Source: Aphis gossypii (lineage: Eukaryota; Arthropoda; Insecta; Hemiptera; Aphididae). Taken from it: a stretch of 64,000 nucleotides of DNA. Numbering within the stretch: the stretch's first letter is position 1; every line of letters begins with the position of its first letter. Under the pieces are notes generated by a model. It was not told the DNA's origin, did no database searches, and saw nothing but the letters and a program-made list of their open reading frames with translations. Location: positions 66,565,260 to 66,629,259 of the forward strand of contig NC_065530.1 in the NCBI RefSeq assembly GCF_020184175.1. The letters are read 5' to 3'. Of the stretch, positions 41,303 to 54,900 are shown one piece after another. Position numbers and translations under genes: made by a program.

Positions 41303-41351
41303 TTTATACCATAGATTAAACATACATGTATGTTTAATCTATGTTTATACC
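41303..41351. repeat. Perfect 34-bp palindrome flanked by 8-bp direct repeats
   Basis: Positions 41310-41343 form an uninterrupted perfect palindrome centred on CATACATGTATG, with outer bases CATAGATT and AATCTATG. TTTATACC stands directly at 41303-41310 and again at 41344-41351, so a 33-bp palindromic segment is bounded by an 8-bp direct repeat that overlaps the palindrome by one base. This looks like a tiny insertion, or a DNA-repair or transposon footprint, and could extrude as a cruciform. Confidence 0.9.
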
Positions 41352-41359
41352 AAGTGTCG

Positions 41360-44300
41360 AACATAAAATATAATAGGTATGTAATTTTTCAATTTTCGTT
41401 CATTCTATTATTTATTCATCGCCGTTTTTGGGCGTGCTATGTGCTAATATTACACATATTACATTTCCATTATCGTTACTATTTTCTAAGCCTACATGCG
41501 GCACGTGAATCAAATAGATAGATATTGTTGTACTAATATATGAAAATAGATGACAGAACAATTAACTATATTTTTTTTTATTACTTTTTTGAATGACAGC
41601 ATATATTTTTAATCTTTTGATTTTAAGCAGAATATTTAATTGTGTATTTTAAATTTTGATTTCCAAAAGTAAAATTTGAAAAAAAAAGTGGTTAATTACC
41701 TATAAGTTATAAATATTGCAAGTTAGATGAATATGGTGGTTAGCTCTACCTCAAAAAATGTTTTAGGTATATTAATATAAATTTATATTTTAAGTGTTTG
41801 AAACTATAAATAATTAGAAACTCATTCGAAATTTAGTTTTTATGTAAAAATTGTATGTGTATCTATTATTATTTTTACTATAAAAATATACTATTAGGAA
41901 CTTAAGAATGTGAGATTAAAAATATATCTATGCTGGTACCTATTCAAAAATATGAATATTCCAGGAAAACTAAGACAATAATAATATAATATAAACTATA
42001 TTTTTTTTTTTAAAATACATTTAAATTAAGTAAAAAAAATATTTTTAAAAACGTTCATAATTTTTGAAATAATAAGTGTTAAAAATAAAATTTATCCAGT
42101 ATACATGCATAATGTTCAGTTCGTGACGGAATTATCCCTCCATGTGCGTGACAAGTGTAATATAATATACCGATGCATTATAATTATCTTACGTGATTAT
42201 AAACATTTCCGGCGACGGTAATCAGAGATAGGTCATATGTATTATATTATCGTTAAACGTGTGTCCGGCTTAGTACTATTTCAATATAATACATTTTATG
42301 AAGATAGTGAATTGTGTGTGATTGAAATCGAATATAAAAATTTCTTTTTTATCCTAACCGTATTGTCGTGTTACCTCTAGTTGCGAGAGACGAGAACAAA
42401 GGTTTCACGTGTCTACCGTCTAGACCTTTTTACGACCGTTCAAAGCATATAACACTCATATTATTATAATGTATTGGCGAACGTCCGTTTTCGCAGTGAG
42501 GGCGACCATAAAACTCGACTTTGAGATTCTATGCGTACAGAGGTCTTGCAGTAGGTAGTATTGTATTTTTGTTTCGCTTTGGTAAACACTTTTTGAATTG
42601 GTAAACACGTTCCAAAAGCTTCATTAACTCTCTTATCGATTACGAAATAAATACCTACGCGTAAACACTAATATATTATATACTAGACATAATATTATTT
42701 TATTGTTATAGTTCATAATAATATACTATCATTAGTATCCAATACTGGCAATACTAAATCAGAAAATCACTTCTCCATTTTTATTATACTTTATGATTAA
42801 AGGAAATAGCAAATAGGAATGTGCTGCAACGACGGTAGAAAGTACAAAAAAAGTTATACAATTTTTATGTCTTTTACGTATTATTATTTTTATTATTATC
42901 TAGTCTAGTCTATAATAAATTAGACTTAATGTTCTTAAATTGTATCATACATTTTCTAAAAAAGGACAAAATCATAGAAATTTCTTGGTTTTTAATTAGG
43001 TTTTTTTTTTTATTTTGAACATTGATTATAGTTATACATTACAATTATAACTCACAATTTTTTAAATAGTTTTATCCCTTGTTTTATCAGTACAATAAAT
43101 AAATAAATATGACTATATTACAAATTCATAATCATACTAGTATAGTAGTATCTCTCTTGATTTTTATTTTTGTTATTTTTATTCATTGTTTGAATGACTT
43201 GAATTACTCCCATACTTGTTTTAACAAATATAATTTAATTATTTTTTTTTCAAAAAAAAAAAAAACATAATTTATTTTTTATGGTTATACCTACATAAAA
43301 TAAGATGAAAGACATTAACACTTTAATACACTGAGTCCTGCTTAGAATAATTTTTTTGGGTGTTGAGTTAATTTTATTTTTGTAATTATAATATAATTAA
43401 CATTTCTTTGAAATTCATTATTTAATAATATAAAACTAGTTTGTGCAAGATAAAACCAAGTGAAACAATTTTAATCATCATCTATTATAGGATAAGTCTC
43501 GGGATAAGTGCACTGTATAATATGCATTTTTTTTTTTTTTTTTTTTTAATTGAAATTATAATTGCAAACTAAAATAAATATCTTGAATTAAATATAAAAA
43601 AATATGAGTTGTTATTAAAATATCGATGTAAATGCGTGTAGCTATAAAAATATGTACGATTTTTGATTGAATAAAAAAAAAATGTAAAAATGATCATATT
43701 TAATATTTTATAAAATAATATTCCTCACATTATTTAGTACTATAATATCAAAAATGTCGACAGTAATTAATGGTTAAAAGATGAGATGCTTTGAAATTAA
43801 AAAAGGTTAAATTTTAAATACAGATGTGTCATTATTCCACCAAATATTAATAATTTTAAAGATATTAATATGCAAAAGCGTTCTGTCTGGCGAATACAGT
43901 AATGAGACATAAAGGTATACGAAACTTTCTTCTTTAACTATTCAAATTGGTTCTTGAATCTCTAAAATTACTGTTATAATTATATTAAGACACGTCTTCG
44001 AAATAATTTACCGTTGACGCTCATATCATTTAGTATACAAAACAACTTGTAATAAAGTTAATTTAAATAATTTTAGTTGTATGGAAAAATATATGACCAA
44101 AAGACGGATGATAAAATTAACTTAAACCCACATAGACATAATGATAATTATAAATATTATATAATTAATTACATTATATCTCTATAACATTGTTCATAAC
44201 ATTTATTATATTATTTTACTGATAAAAGTAGCATTTTATCTACATCAAGGCATTTAAAAAGAAATTTTCTGATTCAAAATGTTCTTGGTATTTTCAACAC

Positions 44301-47190
44301 CAGCTTGTTTTTAATTTTACTTTACTTAAAATCCTAAAATAATAAAGTTTATTAATACTATAATAAATGGTGTTTACTAAGGTACAAAATTATTTTTAAA
44401 TGCTTAAATTAAACGGAATTTCAGTTTTTTTTAATATTTTTGGAACAATATTGTAATGTTAAAGTGTTCTATGAAAAACGAAAACAAAATCTTTGATTAT
44501 AAAATATATGCCATATTATATTTTATAATATAGTCATACATCAAAAATATTTAACTTATTCTGGTATTGGTCCAACATAATAAATTTATTGATTATTTTA
44601 TTTACATATTGTTTTTATTTGTCTCCTTTTTGGCGTTATTGGTTAGGTCATTTGTATGTTTATAGGAACATGGGTGTATGAGTTTTCGTTTTTTGATGAT
44701 ATTCAGTGTGCATTCGTGTTATTTTATGCTTTTATTTTCGACCATGGAAGCATTGCCTGGAAAAATATCATAAAAAGGTCGAGTGCAAAATAAACACGAT
44801 ATCCTCATCTGTTTTAAGGATACCTACTCTCTGTATATTTTTTTCTTTACTACCGTTCCAGGAGGTCGGTTATGTTTACAAAAGTGAGACAAAAAAATAT
44901 ATAATATATATATTCTCGAAAAGAATTGCCTGGTAAATGAACTTTTAGCGCATACAGAAACAAAGAATCATTACATTTTCTTATATGTATAGTCAAAATT
45001 GTAACACAACTTAATAACTAACCAAAAGAAAATAATAGGTACCAATTTTATCGATATAATTCAGTATATTATTATTATTATTATGTATATTTACACGTTG
45101 TATCAAATTATTATTTAATCGATAAGCTATACAATTTTAAGTATTAACTATAAAATACATTTTATATTAAATATTTTAAATAGTTCAAAGTATGTCATTG
45201 TTTTTTTATTGTTCAATTAATATTGTTAATATTATAAAAATATACAAAACATGCAAGGGTGGTATTCTTAATTAATTTTTTTTTATTTTATATCGTGGCT
45301 CTTTGAAAATATCAACTCCATTTTTAACCTTAAAAATATATTATAATTTTATTTAAATTTTAATAAAACAAAATAAAAATGATTTTGCTAGACCTCTATA
45401 AATTATGAACTTTTACCTCAAACTATAAGAACATAATGAATAATGATATATTTATATTTATACATATTATATTATACTTACGTAAATGAAGATAAAAGTT
45501 TTATCGCCTCGATTTCACCAATAGAATACCAAGCTAATCATCACGGACTAAATCATTTGAAAAGTTTTGGGTGAAAAAATTATACAAAGGTGTGCCTTTG
45601 ATAATAAGGAAGATAAAACTCTTTGGCGTGTGTATAACATACATAATATGTAAATATTATTTTAGTTTCAATATCCGCTTAAAATTCTGGTGAAACAATC
45701 GAAATAGAAAATACATTTTATCTATACACCAACGTTGCGTTGTATTTTATATTATTATGATAGTTATAAAATACATTTTTATTCATTATATCATGTCACA
45801 TAATTTCATTTCATTTTGTTTTTGTTTTTATTTATTTTTTATTTTGTTTTGTTTCCACGGGTAAAATAAAAACTCGAGTTTAAGTGCCCGTAATGTATTA
45901 TACGTATTATACGTGTATGTTGTATGCAGTCACTTGTAGCGGATTAATTAGTAATCCTCGAAGTATATAGATAGCGAAATATACTCGCCTGAGATGAAAG
46001 AGGAAGCTCTTTGAACTCCGTTTTTTTTACCGGCGAATTAGTAGCTCTTATTGGGTCAAAGAATCGCGTGCGGTGCCATGCTGTACCGACCGGAAGAGTC
46101 TTATTATATTTACTTACGACCATATGCAGCCCACACATGCATTATATAATATTTAATCAAGTGACGACGAGTGGAGATCGCTATCAGACCGATCATAAAC
46201 AGTCAAAGGAATGACCTCTGATGAAAGGTGTCGTGCAATATGCTTTTTACATGCACTAATAATATTGAGCATTCTATGAATATTTAACACAGTCATAATA
46301 TGTTCAAAGCAAACAAAACGGACCAATGTCCAGATGATGATAATATGATATATTATATTGATAAAAAAAATTATAATGACAATTATATTGTTTTATAACA
46401 TTTTAATATCACGATTATACATCTGCAATAGTGATAACACAGTAATAGATAATTACATAAAAAAAGATGAGATATATATAGGATAATTCACTGACTCTTT
46501 TTTAAATAAAAAATAATGCAGTTATTCAAAATCTTATTTTTTTAGTTCTTAAGTATAATATAATATGTAAATACCATATTTCAAATTCTTCAATTTTTTT
46601 TCTAACAAATAAGAATTGTATGGAAATAAAAACTTCTGTATTTAAAATAAGAACTCTTTCTATTGTTAATTACTTGCAGGGTAATTTTTTTTTGAAAATT
46701 TTGATGTATCGAAATCAAAATTCAAATGCGAAGTTCTTGTATTATTTAACTTTATGGATAATAAGAATAATACATCTGTGGTAATGAGCTTAGAAGATAT
46801 ATAGGAAATATGGAAATTTTAAAATGTTAGTAATTTATATTATTAATATTTATCGACATCATAAATGTTAAAAATGGACCAAGTATAATAAATACTAGGT
46901 TTTATATTAAATCTACATAATCTATACTATATCTTATATTTTTTTGAAACCATTTTTAAAGACTTTAACTTTAATATAAACATTTTAAAAATTGAAAAAC
47001 TACCCAATACAATTTTGAAATAGATCTATCGACATGTTTAAAAAATTATCTATTAAATAATTTACATAATTTACTAAAAAAAAATAGTTCTAATTTGAAA
47101 AAAACAGATTCTTGTTACAATTATTACAATTTAAATAAATTTATTATTAAATGAAACGGTGGGGATAAGCATACTTGGTGAATCGCTCTA
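41360..47190. other. AT-rich sequence with two mixed patches, no gene recognised
   Basis: Mixed-composition patches occur at 42120-42620 and 45860-46220. The latter has overlapping 64- and 67-codon frames on opposite strands (45944-46214). A 76-codon frame at 44706-44936 has no ATG-anchored family resemblance. None is supported as a gene. The rest is AT-rich with poly-T and poly-A runs. Confidence 0.65.
43527..43547. repeat. 21-bp poly-T tract
   Basis: An uninterrupted T run. Read on the minus strand it is a poly-A, so it could mark the tail of a retroposed sequence. The adjoining sequence on its right shows no recognisable SINE, LINE or gene. Confidence 0.95.
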
Positions 47191-47197
47191 TACACGT

Positions 47198-47460
47198 ATG
47201 GAGAGTAAAAGGAAGTATGAGAAACGAGCGAGCGGTTCCCCGGACGTCATTAAGCCCGACGCTTTCTAAGAGGGCTCGCGGTGACGATGGACCGCGACGA
47301 CGATGAACTTACATGAATGAATTGTCCCTCGGGAAATCACGACCCTTCAACAGTCGCACTCCGAGAAATATTGTGACACTATTAGAATAAAAAAAACCCG
47401 AATAACCCTATGCCAGTGTGCCTTCCCAGTCAACCAATGTCACCGCAACAGTTATATTAA
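47198..47460 (+). pseudogene. Decayed coding patch of unknown origin in three consecutive reading frames
   Basis: This GC-rich island reads like eroded protein-coding DNA. Frame a (47198-47261) starts with ATG as MESKRKYEKRASGSPDVIKP. Frame b (47262-47390) continues LSKRARGDDGPRRR, one TGA at 47304, then TYMNELSLGKSRPFNSRTP and RNIVTLLE. Frame c (47392-47460) reads KNPNNPMPVCLPSQPMSPQQ to a stop. The TGA follows three CGA codons, so it is explained by a CpG-to-TpG change. The b/c switch falls in a run of A, where indels are frequent. Composition is Lys/Arg/Ser/Pro-rich and looks disordered. I do not recognise the protein. It could be a retroelement ORF1 start, a retrocopy of a regulatory gene, or a displaced exon. 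No poly-A tail or flanking duplication is evident. Confidence 0.5.
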
Positions 47461-47469
47461 CCCGATTAA

Positions 47470-48660
47470 TAGTACACACATGGATGTATGTAATATATAT
47501 ATAAGACTGTGATTTCTTCTCTTATCTATTAAATATAGTAATAAAATGTCACTTCAAGTTCTGATACACTAACTTGTTTTCCAAAACATCATAACTATTA
47601 TATAGTTATTGATGTCTGTTACAAATTTCCTACTGTTGTTTTCTTTTTCATACATTATGCATACTCATTTCTTATAACAATTTTAACTTTTTCATTAGTC
47701 TGTTAGGTTCAACTGAAATATATTATCTGTTATTATAAATTAGGTTTCTGCCTGTTTTATTAATAAATTATTATTATATAATTCAAGATTATTTTTTACC
47801 GACCGATGTGGTCTGGGTTTTTGAAACATAAATATATCTTTTTATATATAGTTTTTAGTAAATCTAATTTGTTATTATTTAATCTATCCGGCGTTTCTTT
47901 GGCAGCATTTTGATGAAAATAATATTCAACTCGGGTAACATTGAGCTAAAAATTAGTATTCCAATTTAGTATATTAACAAAAGTAATAGCTGTTAAAAAT
48001 AGCTATGATAAAAAGTATTACTTTAAGTAGGCAGATATAAGTACAACTACTTACATCAAATGTATAAAACAAAGTACAAAAACCTATAAAAATATTTTTA
48101 TTATACCTTCATATAAAGTAGATACAAAAACGTACCTACAAAAAAAAATACCTAAACACAATCAGTATCTTTCTATAGAATAAATTTCTTTATAGGTAGG
48201 TACTGTATTAATTGATATTCGCTAAAATTTGTTTACGAACACTGATAATAATAATGGAAGATTATGATTGCAGAATATGAGCATTATTAATATATTATTC
48301 TTGTTCTTCGATAGGCATATGTAACGATAATACGTACCTATATGTGATGAGAAAAAATTAGAAATATTTTATCTCGAATCGTTCACTTTAAATTATAATA
48401 AATTATACTGTCAAATATCTTCAACAAAAATATTGGTTATCGTATTTTATAGACATTTTTTTCTTATCCACCTAATACATCAAAGAAAATGCGTATAACG
48501 TTTCGGTTCTTCGATATTTTAGTATTATGGACATTTAATTATATCTTAACTTCTCACTTGTAATAAATAAAAACAACTATTGAAATTTATTCCTTAAAAC
48601 ACGATTGTCGTAGCTTATATTTGTGTATCCGTCCCTATTCACTTTCTACCTATGTCCTAT
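47470..48660. other. AT-rich desert, no gene
   Basis: AT-rich sequence between the decayed coding patch and the second MITE. No frames or repeats of note. Confidence 0.75.
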
Positions 48661-48675
48661 ATTATGGTTTTAGAC

Positions 48676-48920
48676 CAGGGATGACTTAATTCCGCGAGCC
48701 TTACAATATAATGAAAAACATCTTAAAGCCAAGAACAGAAAATAATAATATCAAAAACACTATATTGTTTCTGTACACTTTTACTGTAACGTATAAATAT
48801 TATACTTTTTCGAACACAAATGTTTTTATATTCATAAAAAAAATATATATATATGTATGAGTAAAAAATATATACTGCGTCTTACAATGAGACCCGAGCC
48901 GTAGTTTATAGTCACCTCTG
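48676..48920. mobile_element. Degraded hAT-like MITE, about 245 bp
   Basis: The left end is CAGGGATGACTTAATTCCGCGAGCC. The right end, read on the minus strand, is CAGAGGTGACTATAAAC followed by CGGCTCGGGTC and CATTGTAAG. The arms match imperfectly and share the CAGRG-TGACT start and the CGAGCC/GGCTCG core seen in the element at 29250. Next to the termini are TTTTAGAC on the left and AATTTTGAC on the right, a poor match that could be a decayed target duplication. The interior is AT-rich and non-coding with an (AT)n run. It is probably an old member of a related family. Confidence 0.55.
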
Positions 48921-48929
48921 AATTTTGAC

Positions 48930-51900
48930 TATATTCTATTTATGATATGTAAATTATACGAACATCATGAGACCGTTAAAATTAATGAAAAAAGCTACCC
49001 TATTTTTGTTTTATTGTATTTATTTTACTGTAACCTCTATTTTTTCGCTTATCGATTATTTTTTTTCGATTTAATAATAATGTAAATATTATTATTGTGT
49101 TATTTTTTATCTCGTGTTGAAATTTTTTTCTCGTTTATTACTAAGAAAATACCTAAGTTTATAGTGTGTATGGAACTTTATTGTTTAGAATGTTTAGATT
49201 ATCATCGCAGTAGACATTGTTGGTGTAATTAGTTAAATGGTGTAATGAATAATATTAACCAATACACAATAGTCACTTAATTTTAAATTTTGGGTACCTA
49301 TAGATTTTACAGACGATTCATCACATCATGCACATCCTACGAGTAATGACTTATTACGAGAGTTGGAAACCAATATTTTGCAGTTTGGTAAAATTCATCA
49401 AAATAATTGAATTATAAATAATTGTATTTTACTGCAAGTTCAATAATTTGTCGATTCTAATTTGATTTTAAATCATGAATGAATGTATAACAACAATACA
49501 ATTGCAAAAATTGAATTACCTACCTATAGTAGATAACGATGTTAATAATCTTAAAACGATTATTGTTCTTTTAAATTAAGCTATCATAAAAAGAACCTTA
49601 ATTTTTTTATGACTGTAAAGTGTATATATTATGAAATAAATGGAAATATAAACTAGAAGTTATAAAGTATTAAAATATCATAATTTTTTTCTAAGCTATT
49701 GTAAAAATCCATTTCTATGAGTAAAAATAACGTCTCTACTTCATAGAATACGATGACAATCTCTTTTCAATTTATAATAAGAATATTCTCATTCAACACA
49801 CTTCCAAAATCGCTTAACTCCAATAGTTCGTGCGTATAGTTTGGCCAATTTATTTTTTTATTACGTCAATACAAAATAATATCATAAATCTAAAGATGAT
49901 TGAAAATGTTGTTCAAACATCAAAAAAGTATGATTTATTATATTATTATATTCACTGCAATGGTTATTATAATTTTATTTTGCTTATTATTGGCTTATTT
50001 GCGATTTAAAAGAAGTTTCGAAGCTACGAATTCCAATAATCTTTAATTAAATCTGAAAATTTAATTAGTAGAATTCGTGTGACTTTTCATGTTTCAATAA
50101 AAGCCTTCTTATGATTTAGTCAAGTAACCGACCAAAGGCACGTTTTATGTGCTATCGGAAACCGTGCGTGTCATTGAATTAAATATTTCTTTTCATATAG
50201 TTCAATAAACTATATTAAAAATAATTTAATTTATTTTAATTGTTAAACATTGTCTGTGAAAAATTTCAATATAAATGAATTATGGATTATATTTGATTTT
50301 CAATTGCACTAGAGATATTTGTTTTACAATATGGTTTATTTTTTTTGTAAAATTCTGATTTATCATTTGCTCGAAATTTAAAAAAAAATACACACACACA
50401 CAATATAAATATACATTTAACATTTAATTATTTTTTATCCTAAATAGTGAAAATAGCATAACTTTTTAACTTAAAATGGACGGAACAAGGTTTTGAAAAT
50501 AATACTGGGTCAAATATGTATAATATTAGTGTATTTAATGTATTTAATTGGATACCTTTAAATTAATGATTCCTAAAAAGTATCAAATCCGAAGATAATA
50601 GCTAATTACTTAATCTATATACTTCTTACGGTCTATTTAATATATTATTTAAAAGATATTTTTAGATTAGAATCTCGATGAATTAAAAACTATAAATTTG
50701 AAATGCTTATCGTAGTATTATATTATATCAATAAGTCCTCGTTTAACAGTTTATAATATGTGATTTTTTTATGCGCCAGTGCTCTATTTTTTCTAAAAAT
50801 GTAGTATGTTAAATTATATTTAGCACAAGTGCAGTTGTTCAACAATAACGACAACGAAAATAAAAACGTTGATATATTGTTTTTATAATATTTCAGCGTG
50901 AGAATATAAAATCTTATAATGATATTATATGAATTGCTGACGTTGAAATTCATCGCGAATTCCTCACAGTCGTCGATATTATATTAATTCCGTACGGCGC
51001 CTCTGCAAAAACTTGTAAACTCGTGACATTTTGACACGCTACACGGGGGTGTTCGGTTTACCTTTGGTTCAAACCTGCGGGCTACAGTTCATAATCAACA
51101 ATATTCACACGGCCATAAAATACGTCAAACGCTTTCATGCAGTCATAAACGCGTATAATATCATTTTCGCTAACTCGATCAAATCCTACCACTATCTGAA
51201 ATCGTTTCTTGAGAGACGTTCATGGCGTTCCAAGTATAAGTATAAAATATAACTAACATTACGCATACCGTAATGCAATTTGTTGTTAACATATAATATA
51301 CGTTTTAATAGATTGACGGACATTAGGTCCATCAATGAATAAAATCCAACCATAATTTTGTCCAATAAGAAAATTTAATTTAATTCAAATGTTAACCGGT
51401 CCAATATAGACTTTTCGCTAAACATTTCAAGTTCATTATACGGACCATTGCAGCAAGAGGGGGGTGAAGGACAATATTTAATTTTTTTAATTTGAATGGT
51501 TTTTTTTACAAAACTATACGTTTTGAGTTAGCAAAGTGATTTTGTTGGGATACGTAAATTTATTACAGTTTCATGAAAAAAACAACCCGAAACCATTTTT
51601 ATATGATTCTGTTTTCCGTTCGATTGAATACGAACACAATTGATATTGAAACATATTTTAGCATATTATTATATTTCCTGAAATAATATGCATGTGAAGT
51701 AAAGAAAGACTACTCCAGCGAATAGTCTGGAATAAGACATTTTTAAATTTAATATACTATTATTTTAAATATGTTGAACTTTTATCGTTGTTTTAAACGG
51801 CAAGTTACAGAGAAAAGTTAATAAATATTCTAGTATTTTTCATCATTCCTATTTCCTAATACTACAAAACATAATATGAGTAGGTATTTAATGTTTTCTC

Positions 51901-54900
51901 TCGGTACAAATTTTTTTTTTTTTTTGTTATACAACTTTCAACTTGTTAATGGTAAAAAAATTAATTATTTGTATAAAAATATTTTTTTCAAATGGTAATA
52001 GATATTTATGTATAAAAGAAGTAAATTAGTTCTACGAAACATGTTTTTATTTAAAACGTATATTATATCAAAATCTTTCCGACAACATTAAATAATAGAA
52101 CTCGAAATTTTTAAGTTTTCCGAAATATTACTTAAAAATGTGTAGAAGTTAAAAACTTAGACATTCCGCTAACTCAAAAATATCTAAAAACTTTGCATTT
52201 ATTCATTCGTTAACCGCGAGTAACAATTTATACCAGAAGTGAGGTGCATAGTTTACACCGAATAACCTCAGATACTACAGCCATGTGTAAACTATGTATA
52301 TACTTTATAATATGCCTTGTGTGTATTACAACAAACGTGCGCATACTCGATTTTGAGACGTGGTTAGAATATATTAATGTTTAGTCTTTATCACTTTAAT
52401 GGTTGGAATACTTTATACGATAAGTATTATTTTGGACTTAAGAGTCTACGAACTTTTCTCAAAGGTGTACACTAACAATAGTTGATAAATCTTGTATAAA
52501 TTATAAATGTTCCAGATCCTAAAACTATTAGTTTTTGGACATGATGTTATTATAATATGTCGAATTGAGTCAATAAACGAAACGCTGGAAAAAAAATAAA
52601 ATTTTTTTAGAACTTAAATAATAAAACTTGCATAGAATTAAATAGATTTGAAAATTCTACCAAAACTCATCCTGAAATACATTTTATGCATATTGTATTT
52701 AGGTTCTGTTTATATAATATTAGTAAGTATTATAATTATTTACTTTTTCTTCTTATGTTGTTTCTTGTGGAAGTATGTAATTGTATTCAGAAATTCTTAT
52801 TGCCAGTCGATTTCTTCCAACCTATGCAGACTTTAGCAGTCCAAGATATCAACTTTACATCTGACTTTCCTCTTTTGGGGTTGACTTAAGTACTAAAAAT
52901 GGCAGGATGTACTGTAAGTTGTGTATATAATATGCATGTGCGGTGTAGGCGCCACTCAGATTTTTATGGAGTATTATGGTCTATGGATCCCAAGCGAGCC
53001 ACACATCGTATTTCACATATTATTACACTGCGTAAAAACGTGTCGCTTTGGTATAATTTTCCACAAAAACCACTTTTATAACCCCCGTGCGTAGAGACTA
53101 TTCCATTTTCACTCTCGACGCGAATCGATAATACCAGTGCGGTCGCTATTTATACCATATGGCTTTCGAAAAAAGTATAGAGGATTTCAAATCGGTGGTT
53201 TAAGACGTTGTCGCATTGTGTTTAAGGCGTTTTTTTAAAAACATCAAAACTGATTGAAACCCCAAGACAATCTACGATTTGTACAAAACGTTAATGGCAA
53301 TAGAATAATATGATCCAGTTATTATATGTTACTGAAAATAAAATATCATACATGAATTAAACTCATTACACGGAGTTCTTACTAATTATTAAGTATTCTT
53401 ACTGATTTTGTTTTGTTTTGTTTTTTTTTTTTAATCTTCAAGTTACGACGTAAATTTTATTTTTTGGTTAGAATGAGTTAACTTTAAAACTCGTGAGAAA
53501 TGAATAAATTGTAACATAAAAAAAAAATAATGCCATGGAATAATAATGATTGGACGTGATGCGCAACATCCGTACAAGTTATATAGAACGTAGTGTCAAA
53601 TTTAAACATCCGACTACCTCCGTATATATACAATGCTGTATGACTATATAATATACATAATATGTAACGCCTAACTCTATTCAATCAGACAATCAAATTG
53701 AAAACGATTTTTTTGTCAACACGACATTATTTCCATTATTCTCGACCGAATCGGGCGAATTAAATCGAATAATAAACCACACGCACTACCTGGCAACGAG
53801 TATAAAGTTTTTGTTTATTTTTACACGTATAATGCATAAACTATATAATATATATATACACACATATATTAAATTGTATATGTGCGTTATTTGTAAAATA
53901 ACATTTAATTAATTAACTATGTGCTCACCATCGTCATACGATACAACAGTCATGTATCCGATTTACAGTCCTACAGTTATTATAATAATACAAATGAAAA
54001 TTTAGATATATCTCAACTCATTTACCTACAATCACTACCTACCATAGGATACAATTTAAAGTTAAGCTTTATAGCCTATACAATCGCATAATATATACGT
54101 GCATTATTATTGTGAGAGGATATGACTATCCTCTTCTATACGTGTTCTTGATATGCTATAAACATATAGTTCAAGAATTAATAATTCTTAGAAACTTAGT
54201 ATTTCTTAACATAATATACATTTTATTTTTTAAAGAGAAATTAAAATAATTTATTTCTAAATTTTTAATTATTAAAATATATAGGTACGACTTTTATAAA
54301 TTTCCCGTAAATGGCGATTTGATAACGAAAATGCATCAAATAATAATTTATTAGTTATTACCATTATAGCTATTACACGTTTCAATCATTTTTTTTATTA
54401 TTATTTATTTAACGTGGTATCCAAAACGAGTTGTAATACGTGAGAATATAGTTTTTTTTTGGAAGGGGAAATAAATTAAGAGTTGGGAGTTTAGCACTTG
54501 TCTGAATCATTATTATTACTGTTATTGTTATAGTATTAAATAATTTTTATTTGACATACGAACGAGCGAGCGCACATTTTTAACGACATGATTAAAATGA
54601 AAAATAAATAGGCGTCATTAAACTGTTCACATTTTCATCTGCAGTTACACATACATATTAAACGTGATCATATCATATACTTTTATTACACATCGCATTA
54701 TAATATTCATACTATCCGTAAGTATATATATTGATGCGCACGATGCACAAAAAGCAACGCAAAGAATTTTCTTCGTTATATATTTTTTTTTTCAACGAAT
54801 TCGGCGTTTGGGTAATATTAATGGAAATCGAGTTCCTACAAAAGTATTCCAAATAATAATGGATGACAGTACCGTGTCGCATTATATACCTAGCTGCGCC

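Noticed and set aside
52648..53081. Hydrophobic and Cys-rich frames of 60-67 codons
   Set aside because: Overlapping alternative frames, T-rich composition explains hydrophobicity, and no family resemblance was found.
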